A stretch of DNA of 9,630 nt from Bacteroidales bacterium Bact_16 (GTDB lineage: Bacteria > Bacteroidota > Bacteroidia > Bacteroidales > UBA932), in assembly GCA_001602885.1 (NCBI GenBank), contig LUZH01000293.1, positions 1 to 9,630 on the forward strand, given 5' to 3'. The translations under genes were made by a program, and so were the position numbers. This document shows, piece by piece, positions 1 to 6,864 of this stretch. The notes beneath the pieces are model-generated. The model was not told the origin of the DNA and searched no databases. It worked only from the letters and a program-made list of their open reading frames with translations. The number at the start of each line of letters is the position of its first letter. Position 1 is the stretch's first letter.

Positions 1-891
1 GCCCAGGTGGGCGGCACCATCGCCCTGCAGCACGCCGGCGAATTCGACGTGATCCACGCCCACGACTGGCTGACCTACCTGGCCGGCATCGCCGCCAAGG
101 AGCTGTCCGGCAAGCCGCTGGTCGTGCACGTCCACGCCACGTCCTTCGACCGCGGCACCGACGACATGGTCGATTCCCGCGTCTACGCCATCGAGAAACG
201 CGGCATGGAAGCCGCGGACCGCGTGGTGACGGTCAGCGACCTCACCCGCAACATCGTGATCAACAAATACGGCATCGACCCCGCCAAGGTCGTGACCGTC
301 CACAACGCCGTGGATTTCAGCGGCCGGGAGAACCTCATGGTCGAGCGCGGCGTCAAGGACAAGGTCGTCACCTTCCTGGGCCGCATCACCTTCCAGAAGG
401 GCCCCGAATACTTCATCGAGGCGGCGGCCAAGGTCCTCAAGCGGACGAAGAACGTCCGCTTCGTGATGGCCGGCAGCGGCGACATGATGCACCGCGCCAT
501 CCGCCAGGTGGCCCGGCTCGGCATCTCCGACCGCTTCCATTTCACGGGTTTCCTGCGCGGGCAGGAAGTGCAGAAGATGTTCGCCCTGTCGGACGTCTAC
601 ATCATGCCTTCCGTGTCCGAGCCTTTCGGCATCTCCCCGCTCGAGGCGATGCGCTCCAACGTCCCGTCCATCATCTCCCGTCAGTCCGGTGCGGCCGAGG
701 TGCTCAAGTATGCCCTCAAGGTCGATTTCTGGGACGTGGACGCGATGGCCGACGACATCTACGCCCTGCTGCAGTATCCGGCGCTGTCGGATTTCGCCAA
801 CCGGCAGGGATTCGACGAAGTCAACGCGCTCAAGTGGAACAACGCCACCGCGAAGCTCAAGAAAGTTTATGAATCTGTAGTCAACAAATAG
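1..891 (+). CDS. GT4-like glycosyltransferase, probable glycogen/alpha-glucan synthase (5' partial)
   Basis: The reading frame is open from base 1 to the TAG at 889-891. The start lies upstream, and the GTG at 7 is only an internal valine codon. About 296 residues remain; family members are usually around 420, so roughly 120 N-terminal residues are missing. What is left is a GT-B fold transferase. H-A-H-D-W at residues 19-23 is the acceptor-side motif shared by GT4 and GT5 enzymes. R128 and K133-G-P sit where the donor phosphates bind. G158-S-G-D follows, and the E-x7-E motif (E207 to E215, reading EPFGISPLE) contacts the nucleotide sugar. No signal peptide or membrane segment is visible in this part, which suggests a cytoplasmic enzyme. 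The GH57 gene starts 1 nt after the stop. Together with the phosphorylase beyond, this suggests transfer of glucose from a nucleotide sugar to an alpha-glucan. The exact donor and product are inferred from context; another GT4 specificity is possible. Confidence 0.88.
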   Translation, partial: AQVGGTIALQHAGEFDVIHAHDWLTYLAGIAAKELSGKPLVVHVHATSFDRGTDDMVDSRVYAIEKRGMEAADRVVTVSDLTRNIVINKYGIDPAKVVTVHNAVDFSGRENLMVERGVKDKVVTFLGRITFQKGPEYFIEAAAKVLKRTKNVRFVMAGSGDMMHRAIRQVARLGISDRFHFTGFLRGQEVQKMFALSDVYIMPSVSEPFGISPLEAMRSNVPSIISRQSGAAEVLKYALKVDFWDVDAMADDIYALLQYPALSDFANRQGFDEVNALKWNNATAKLKKVYESVVNK

Positions 892-892
892 T

Positions 893-2089
893 ATGAAGAA
901 GTCCATCTGCCTGTATTTCCAGGTCCACCAGCCGACCCGCCTGCGCCTTTACAGATTTTTCGATATCGGCAAAGACTCCCACTATTATGATGATTTCGCC
1001 AACCGCACGATCCTCAAGCGCGTCGCGCAGAAGTGCTATCTGCCGATGAACGAGCTGCTGCTCGAGGCGGTCACCAAGGGCAAGGGCAAATTCAAGCTGG
1101 CCTTCTCCATCTCCGGTTCGGTCCTGGAGCAGTTCGACCGCTACGCTCCCGAAGTCATCGAGAGCTTCCGCAAGCTGGCCGAGACCGGCTGCGTGGAGTT
1201 CCTCTGCGAGACATACAACCACTCCCTGGCCTCTCTGGTTTCCAAGCCGGAGTTCGCCCATCAGGTGCAGAAGCACAAGGCGGCCGTGGAGCAGTATTTC
1301 GGGCTCACGCCCACGACCTTCCGCAACACCGAGCTGGTCTATTCCGACAGCATCGGCGCGATGGTCCACGAACTCGGTTTCGACACGATGCTGACCGAGG
1401 GCGCCCGCCACATCATGGGCTGGAAGAGCCCGAACTATCTTTACAACAACGACTTCGATCCCGAGCTGAAGGTCCTGCTGCGCAACTACTCGCTCAGCGA
1501 CGACATCGCCTTCCGCTTCTCCGACCGGGGCTGGGACGAATGGCCGCTGACCGCGGAGAAATTCGTGGGCTGGCTCAAGGCCGCCGAGGGTGACATCGTC
1601 AACCTCTTCATGGACTACGAGACCTTCGGCGAACACCAGGGAGCCGAATGCGGCATCTTCGAGTTCATGCGCGCCCTGCCCGGCGCCGTGGCCCGCGAGA
1701 AGGACCTCGAATTCGTGACGCCCGCCGAGGCCGCCGGCAAGCTCAAGTCCGTCGGCGAGATCTCCGTGCCCCAGGCCATTTCCTGGGCCGACGAGGAGCG
1801 CGACACCTCCGCCTGGCTGGGCAACGAGCTCCAGCAGGACGCTTTCCAGAAGCTCTACGGCCTCCAGGAGAAGCTTTCCCTGCTCGACGACGCCACCCTG
1901 TGGAACGACTACGGACGCCTCCAGGAGAGCGACCACCTGTACTACATGTGCACGAAGTTCTTCTCCGACGGAGAGGTCCACAAACGCTTTAACCCGTATG
2001 ATACGCCTTACGAGGCATTTATCAATTATATGAATGTGCTTAGCGACTTTATTATCAGAGTCAACAACGCTATAGCAGAAAAACAGTAG
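893..2089 (+). CDS. GH57 family alpha-amylase / 4-alpha-glucanotransferase, cytoplasmic
   Basis: This 398-residue protein carries the five conserved regions of glycoside hydrolase family 57. They are H12-Q-P near the start, G99-C-V-E-F, the R-N-T-E segment whose E147 is the predicted nucleophile, M-D-Y-E-T-F-G-E-H with D241 as predicted acid/base, and S297-W-A-D-E-E-R-D. Both catalytic residues are present, so it should be active. GH57 enzymes hydrolyse or transfer alpha-1,4-glucan by a retaining mechanism; the sequence alone does not separate amylase from glucanotransferase. There is no signal peptide, and the protein opens directly on the first barrel strand, so it should act on intracellular glycogen. 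The ATG at 893 follows the upstream stop by 1 nt (TAGTATG), a layout that favours translational coupling. The length matches the short Bacteroidales GH57 type. The last 100 bases are much richer in A+T than the body of the gene. Confidence 0.93.
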   Translation: MKKSICLYFQVHQPTRLRLYRFFDIGKDSHYYDDFANRTILKRVAQKCYLPMNELLLEAVTKGKGKFKLAFSISGSVLEQFDRYAPEVIESFRKLAETGCVEFLCETYNHSLASLVSKPEFAHQVQKHKAAVEQYFGLTPTTFRNTELVYSDSIGAMVHELGFDTMLTEGARHIMGWKSPNYLYNNDFDPELKVLLRNYSLSDDIAFRFSDRGWDEWPLTAEKFVGWLKAAEGDIVNLFMDYETFGEHQGAECGIFEFMRALPGAVAREKDLEFVTPAEAAGKLKSVGEISVPQAISWADEERDTSAWLGNELQQDAFQKLYGLQEKLSLLDDATLWNDYGRLQESDHLYYMCTKFFSDGEVHKRFNPYDTPYEAFINYMNVLSDFIIRVNNAIAEKQ

Positions 2090-2092
2090 TGT

Positions 2093-4654
2093 ATGATCAA
2101 CAATATTGAAAACGCCGCGCCCGTGTGGAAAAGTGTGATGGTGACGCGGCATCTCCCGGAGGAACTTTCGGGTCTGGAGACCCTGTGCAAGAACCTCTGG
2201 TGGTGCTGGAACGACAATGCCAAGGATCTGTTCCGCGCCGTGGATTATGAACTGTGGCACAAATCCGGCCACAACCCGATGGTTATTCTCGATAAGGTCA
2301 GCCTCAAGCGCTACAAGGAGCTCGCCAAGGACAAGGAGTTCCTCGCCCAGCTCGACGAGGTGATGGCCGACTTCAACAGCTATATGGCCGCCAAGGCCGA
2401 GCGCACCGAGCCTTCGGTCGGGTATTTCTGTATGGAATATGGCCTGGACACCTCCCTGATGGTGTATTCCGGCGGCCTGGGCATCCTGGCCGGCGACTAC
2501 CTCAAGGAGACCAGCGACATGAACATCAACCTGGTGGCGGTCGGCCTGCTCTACCGTTACGGCTACTTCACCCAGCGGCTCACCCCGCAGGGCAACCAGG
2601 TGGCTGAATACAAGCCGCAGGACTTCCTCAAGATTCCGGCGGAGCCCGTCCTGGAAGAGAACGGCACCTGGAAGATCATCCAGATGCGCATGCCGGGCCG
2701 CACGCTGAGCGCCCGCATCTGGAAGGTGGCCGTCGGCCGCACCGACCTCTATCTGCTGGACACCGACTTCGAGGCCAACAGCCCCGAGGACCGTCAGATT
2801 ACGCACCAGCTCTATGGTGGCGACTGGGAGAACCGCCTCAAGCAGGAGCTCCTGCTGGGCATCGGCGGCGTGCGCGCCCTGCGCGCGCTGGGCCTCCGTC
2901 CCACCATCTACCACTACAACGAAGGCCACGCCGCCTTCGCCGGCCTGGAGCGTCTGCGCGAGTGCATCCAGGACGAGCACATGTCCTTCGCCGAAGGCAT
3001 GGAGCTCGTGCGCGCTTCCGGCCTCTACACGACCCACACGCCGGTCCCGGCCGGCCACGACGCCTTCACCGAGGAGATGCTGGGCAACTACATCGGCCAC
3101 TATCCCGCCCGGATGGGCGTGGACTGGCGCACGATGATGAGCCTAGGCAAGATCGACGCCGACAACCACGACGAGAAGTTCTCGATGAGCCACCTGGCCG
3201 CCAACCTCTCGCAGAACGTCAACGGCGTGTCGATGCTCCACGGCAAGGTCAGCCAGGACATCTTCGCCGACATGTATCCGGGCTATCTGCCCGAAGAGCT
3301 TTATATCAGCTACGTCACCAACGGCGTCCACTACCCGACCTGGGCTTCCAAGTACTGGAAGGAGCTGCACGCCAAGGTGTTCGGTCCCGAGTTCAAGACG
3401 CACCACTACGACAGGAAGTGCTTCGAGGGCATCTATTCCGTCTCCGACGCGGAGATCTGGAATGTCCGCAAGACCCTCAAGAAGGAGCTGGTCCGCGCCA
3501 TCCGCGAGCGGCTGTCCGACCCGGTGGTGAGCGCGCACTACACGCCGCGCCAGGTCGTCACGATCAAGGAGCGCCTGCGCGAGGACGTCCTCACGATCGG
3601 CTTCGCCCGCCGCTTTGCGACCTACAAGCGCGCGACGCTGCTCTTCAGCGACCTCGACCGGCTCGACGCGATCGTCAACGACCCCAAGCGTCCGGTGCAG
3701 TTCATCTTCGCCGGCAAGGCGCATCCCGCCGACGGCATGGGCCAGGACCTGATCAAGCAGATCGTCGAAATCTCCAAGCAGGACCGCTTCCTGGGCCGCA
3801 TCATCTTCGTGCCGGGCTATGACATCACGCTCGCCAAGCGCCTCGTGCAGGGCGTGGACGTGTGGCTCAACAACCCGACGCGTCCGCTGGAGGCCTCCGG
3901 CACTTCCGGCGAGAAGGCCGCGATGAACGGCGTGATGCACTTCTCCGTGCTCGACGGCTGGTGGGTCGAGGGCTACAAGGAGGGCTGCGGCTGGGCGCTC
4001 CCGCTGGAGAGCACCTACGACGACGTCAACTACCAGAACGACCTCGACGCCGCCACGATCTATACGACCATCGAGAACGAGATCGCGACGACCTACTACG
4101 ACATCGACGAGCGGCAGAAGCTTTCGCCGGTGTGGGTGGGCTATATCAAGAATACGATTGCGCAGGTGGCCTGCGACTTCACGACCAACCGGATGCTCGC
4201 GGACTACTGCCGCCAGTACTATGAGCCGCAGTACAAGCGCACGCTCGAGCTGTCCGCCGACGGCGGACGCATGGCGCGCGAGATCGCGGCTTGGAAGCAG
4301 ATGGTGCTCGCGGAGTGGAACAACATCCGCATCGTGTCCTGCTCGCAGCCGGATGCGTCTTATGTGCTCTCGCAGAACAACATGCTCAAGAGCGAGGTGG
4401 TCCTCGACCTGGGCCGTCTCAAGCCGGAGGATGTCGGCGTGGAGATTCTCTTCACCACGCAGGACGCCAAGGGCGAGATGCATATCCAGGAGGTGGAGGA
4501 GCTGAAGATGGTCCGCTACGAGAATGGCGTCGCCACGTATGTGACGGAGGTGCTCCCGGAGCACACCGGTATGTATCAGGTGGCCAAGCGTATCTTCCCG
4601 AAGAACCCGCTGCTGCCGCACCGTCAGGATTTCCCGCTCGTTAAATGGCTGTAG
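2093..4654 (+). CDS. glgP: Alpha-glucan (glycogen) phosphorylase, GT35, with DUF3417 N-terminus
   Basis: This 853-residue enzyme releases glucose-1-phosphate from the non-reducing ends of alpha-1,4-glucan using phosphate and pyridoxal phosphate. Residues of about 15-110 form the DUF3417 helical domain (note L-W-W-C-W-N), typical of the phosphorylase subfamily in Bacteroidota, Thermus and many actinobacteria. The catalytic part follows, with G-G-L-G-I-L-A-G-D-Y, a Y-N-E-G-H-A-A-F stretch, R506-R-F-A-T-Y-K-R, A540-G-K-A-H-P and N-N-P-T-R-P-L-E-A-S-G-T-S-G-E-K. K608 of the last motif is the lysine expected to carry pyridoxal phosphate. Nothing important is missing, and the length is close to the usual 850. 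The start lies 3 nt after the GH57 stop. The 3' end overlaps ribF by 10 nt in another frame. It is likely the degrading arm of the glycogen module encoded upstream. No signal peptide is seen, as expected for a cytoplasmic protein. Confidence 0.96.
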   Translation: MINNIENAAPVWKSVMVTRHLPEELSGLETLCKNLWWCWNDNAKDLFRAVDYELWHKSGHNPMVILDKVSLKRYKELAKDKEFLAQLDEVMADFNSYMAAKAERTEPSVGYFCMEYGLDTSLMVYSGGLGILAGDYLKETSDMNINLVAVGLLYRYGYFTQRLTPQGNQVAEYKPQDFLKIPAEPVLEENGTWKIIQMRMPGRTLSARIWKVAVGRTDLYLLDTDFEANSPEDRQITHQLYGGDWENRLKQELLLGIGGVRALRALGLRPTIYHYNEGHAAFAGLERLRECIQDEHMSFAEGMELVRASGLYTTHTPVPAGHDAFTEEMLGNYIGHYPARMGVDWRTMMSLGKIDADNHDEKFSMSHLAANLSQNVNGVSMLHGKVSQDIFADMYPGYLPEELYISYVTNGVHYPTWASKYWKELHAKVFGPEFKTHHYDRKCFEGIYSVSDAEIWNVRKTLKKELVRAIRERLSDPVVSAHYTPRQVVTIKERLREDVLTIGFARRFATYKRATLLFSDLDRLDAIVNDPKRPVQFIFAGKAHPADGMGQDLIKQIVEISKQDRFLGRIIFVPGYDITLAKRLVQGVDVWLNNPTRPLEASGTSGEKAAMNGVMHFSVLDGWWVEGYKEGCGWALPLESTYDDVNYQNDLDAATIYTTIENEIATTYYDIDERQKLSPVWVGYIKNTIAQVACDFTTNRMLADYCRQYYEPQYKRTLELSADGGRMAREIAAWKQMVLAEWNNIRIVSCSQPDASYVLSQNNMLKSEVVLDLGRLKPEDVGVEILFTTQDAKGEMHIQEVEELKMVRYENGVATYVTEVLPEHTGMYQVAKRIFPKNPLLPHRQDFPLVKWL

Positions 4655-5508
4655 TCGCTACCGGCTTTTTCGACGGCGTCCATCTGGGACACCGCCAGGT
4701 GATTCAGGCACTCGTCTCCTGCGCCCGTGAAAGGGGCGAGGAGGCGATTGCCGTTACTTTCGCGCAGCATCCGCGCACCGTCCTGGGACAGGACGCGCAC
4801 GCGCTCCGGCTGCTGAATTCTCCGGAGGAGAAGGAAGCGCTGCTGCGCGCGCTCGGGGTGGACCGGGTGGAGACGCTTCCGTTCGACAAGGAGTTTGCCC
4901 GGCTCGGCGCCTGCGAGTACATCCGCGACGTGCTGGTGGCCCGCTTCGGCGCCACGGCGCTCGTCCTCGGCTACGACAACCGCCTGGGCTCGGACTGCCT
5001 GACCCCCGACCGCATCAAGCCCCTGGCCGAATTCTTCGGCCTGGAAGTAAGGATCGTCGAGGCCGCGGCCGCCAGTGATGTGGTCGTGAGTTCGACGAAG
5101 ATCCGGGAGGCGCTGGAGGGCGGCGACGTCGAGACGGCGCGGGCGATGCTGGGCTACTGGTACGGGCTGCGGGGCGTGGTCGTGGGCGGCAAGCACCTGG
5201 GACGCGAGATCGGGTATCCGACGGCGAACCTGCAGCTCTGCGACCCGATGAAGCTGGTCCCGCGGCGGGGCGTCTATCTGAGCGAGATCGAAGTGCTCGG
5301 CGAGCGGCATTGGGGCATGACCAACGTGGACGACGTGCTGGAGACGTACATCTTCGATTTCAAGGGGGATGTCTATGGCACCGAACTCGTCGTGCGCTTC
5401 CGCCATTATCTGCGCGAGATGCGGGCGCTCGACACCCTGGAGGCGCTCCACACGCAGCTCGCCGCCGACGAGCGCGCCTGCCGCGCGCTGATCGCCAGGT
5501 CGGTCTGA
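4645..5508 (+). CDS. ribF: Bifunctional riboflavin kinase / FAD synthetase, with shortened kinase loop
   Basis: RibF proteins phosphorylate riboflavin to FMN (C-terminal domain) and adenylate FMN to FAD (N-terminal domain). Residues 1-155 form the nucleotidyltransferase: G7-F-F-D-G-V-H-L-G-H at the very start, a G-Y-D-N-R-L-G segment near residue 110, and S149-S-T-K-I-R. Residues of about 160-285 are the kinase: G190-Y-P-T-A-N binds ATP and magnesium, and E233 in L-E-T-Y-I-F matches the catalytic glutamate. Two things are odd. First, an in-frame TAA at 4642-4644 directly precedes the ATG, so the start is fixed and the usual dozen or so residues before the G-F-F-D-G strand are absent. Second, the loop with G-x-R-P-T that normally follows M-x-N-V is missing: N227-V228 runs straight into D-D-V-L-E. 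At 287 residues it is slightly shorter than the usual 305-320. It overlaps glgP by 10 nt and is probably translated with it. The FAD synthetase role is secure; kinase activity is in doubt. Confidence 0.93.
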   Translation: MAVVATGFFDGVHLGHRQVIQALVSCARERGEEAIAVTFAQHPRTVLGQDAHALRLLNSPEEKEALLRALGVDRVETLPFDKEFARLGACEYIRDVLVARFGATALVLGYDNRLGSDCLTPDRIKPLAEFFGLEVRIVEAAAASDVVVSSTKIREALEGGDVETARAMLGYWYGLRGVVVGGKHLGREIGYPTANLQLCDPMKLVPRRGVYLSEIEVLGERHWGMTNVDDVLETYIFDFKGDVYGTELVVRFRHYLREMRALDTLEALHTQLAADERACRALIARSV

Positions 5509-5540
5509 CCTGTCGGAATTGTCGGTTTTTATTCTTATCT
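5493..5540 (+). terminator. Possible weak terminator after ribF
   Basis: A six-base inverted repeat (CAGGTC at 5496-5501 and GACCTG at 5507-5512, loop GGTCT) spans the ribF stop codon. Past one mismatch, two more pairs extend the stem outward. A run of five T (5526-5530) and a T-rich stretch to about 5541 follow, but 13 nt lie between stem and T run, so this is not a textbook intrinsic terminator. It lies where the metabolic genes give way to the lipoprotein genes, which is the main reason to take it seriously. Confidence 0.25.
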
Positions 5541-5571
5541 TCGTCATCGCTTGTCTTAACCAATCAAGAGG

Positions 5572-6864
5572 ATGAATCGTCCCCGTATGACGAAAACTTG
5601 CTCCCTGATGGCTGTGGCGCTTGGTGCGCTGCTGCTTTTTTCTTGCTCCAAAGAACCTGCGGCCCCTTCCGGCCATCCCATCGAGTTTTCGTTGGACGGG
5701 ACGTCCACCAAGGGCCAGGCGGCGATCACGACCCTGGCGGCGCTCGCCGCGCAGGATTTCAGCGTGAGCGCCTGGTACGCGCCGAAAGGGGAGTCGTTCC
5801 ACGACGAGGCCGGCGCGCATGCCGTCGCCTATATCAGCAACCACCGTTTCGGCTACATCAAGGCCAGCGGCGAGGACAACAGCTACGCCAACCACCCCTG
5901 GCAGGGCGTGAACCGCAGCGGCAACAATCTGTCCGCCCGCCCTGTCTACTGGCCGCTCGACGGCACCTTGAGCTTCTTCTGCTATGCGCCCTGCCGGGCG
6001 GACGCGGCGGCTGCGACGCCGCCCGTCCCGGACGAGCGCGACATCGTGCTGGAGGCGCCGGTGACGGATGCCGGGATTATTTCCCGCCTGCCGGACTATC
6101 TGCCCGGCTCGCCGCTGATCCGCGTCTCGCCGAAACTCAATGCGCCCGACCAGGTCGATTTCCTGGCCGCGCCGCCCCTGCTCGACAAACGCCGCTCCGA
6201 CGGCGCGTTCCCGCTGGACTTCAGCGCACACCGGATGACGCGCGTCGAGTTCATGTTCAACGAGACGGGCTTCGTCTACCCTACGGGCACCGTCCCGGAA
6301 GGGGAGGAAGTGGCCGTCCGCGTGACAAGCATCTCGCTCAAGAACGTCATCGGCACGAAATATCTGTATTTCACGGAGACGCAGCCCTACCAGACCGGAT
6401 GCGCCTGGAGCGGGGAAGTCTCTCCGGCGGATCCCGCGACGGCGGCCGCCGGTTTCCCGCGCGCCACCTATCAGATCACGGGCGCGGCCAAGGAACTGCG
6501 GACCATCGCCCAGTACAATGCGCGCTATGTGAACGTACCGGAGTGCAACGCCGCCAACGACAACCATCTCGCACTCCAGACGAACCAGGACCTGCTTTTC
6601 CTGCTTCCGCAGAAGCTCCCGGACGACGCCGAACTGGAGGTCGTCTACGCGCTCGTCGAGCAGCACGGACTTCCCGTCGTCTCGGAGATCGTGACCTGCA
6701 GCCTGCCGCTGAGCTCGCTCGACACCTGGCCGGAAGGGAAGGTGGTCCGCTACAAGATCACGCTGAACGTCCCGGCCCGCGGCGTCTCGGACGTCGTGGC
6801 GCAGGCCTACGACTGGGATGATTCCGGCAACGACCACAACGAAGAACTGATGCCCCATGACTAA
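5572..6864 (+). CDS. Fimbrillin-family (Mfa-like) lipoprotein, first of four
   Basis: This predicted outer-surface lipoprotein has 430 residues from the ATG at 5572. A basic, hydrophobic signal peptide ends in the lipobox L-L-F-S-C, with C25 as the lipidated residue, so signal peptidase II processing is expected. A Thr-Lys motif follows (S-T-K47-G, 22 residues after the cysteine), then F-S-V-S-A-W-Y, a pattern common in Bacteroidales fimbrillins. The middle is beta-rich with little charge clustering. The C-terminal part (V-R-Y-K-I-T-L-N-V, then Y-D-W-D-D) resembles the last strands of the Mfa_like_1 domain. An in-frame ATG at 5587 gives a 20-residue signal peptide starting M-T-K, like the next gene, and could be the true start; the AAGAGG at 5566-5571 abuts the first ATG too closely to decide. 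By analogy with Mfa/Fim systems it is a pilus shaft or anchor/tip subunit; which one cannot be told. It begins 63 nt after ribF and overlaps the next gene by 8 nt. Confidence 0.82.
   Translation: MNRPRMTKTCSLMAVALGALLLFSCSKEPAAPSGHPIEFSLDGTSTKGQAAITTLAALAAQDFSVSAWYAPKGESFHDEAGAHAVAYISNHRFGYIKASGEDNSYANHPWQGVNRSGNNLSARPVYWPLDGTLSFFCYAPCRADAAAATPPVPDERDIVLEAPVTDAGIISRLPDYLPGSPLIRVSPKLNAPDQVDFLAAPPLLDKRRSDGAFPLDFSAHRMTRVEFMFNETGFVYPTGTVPEGEEVAVRVTSISLKNVIGTKYLYFTETQPYQTGCAWSGEVSPADPATAAAGFPRATYQITGAAKELRTIAQYNARYVNVPECNAANDNHLALQTNQDLLFLLPQKLPDDAELEVVYALVEQHGLPVVSEIVTCSLPLSSLDTWPEGKVVRYKITLNVPARGVSDVVAQAYDWDDSGNDHNEELMPHD

Noticed and set aside
7..9. GTG as the start of the first gene
   Set aside because: The frame is open to base 1, and the N-terminal third of the glycosyltransferase is missing, so this is an internal valine codon.
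881..3100. A 739-codon open frame on the minus strand opposite GH57 and glgP
   Set aside because: Both plus-strand genes are clear family members with catalytic motifs. The antisense translation is repetitive in V, L, H, E and G with no recognisable motif, as expected from GC-rich codons read backwards.
3143..4621. A 492-codon open frame on the minus strand opposite glgP
   Set aside because: It lies wholly inside the phosphorylase and has no recognisable domain.
5320..5340. Frameshift in ribF explaining the missing loop
   Set aside because: The sequence before and after the gap stays in one frame and matches the family on both sides, so an in-frame loss is more likely than a frameshift.
5509..5571. 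Invertible promoter or phase-variation repeat upstream of the fimbrial genes
   Set aside because: Only the small stem at the ribF stop is present. No pair of longer inverted repeats or adjacent recombinase gene is visible in the window.
5310..6821. A 503-codon plus-strand frame overlapping the end of ribF and most of the first lipoprotein
   Set aside because: It is out of frame with two better supported genes, rich in Arg, Gly and Pro, and has no signal peptide or motif.
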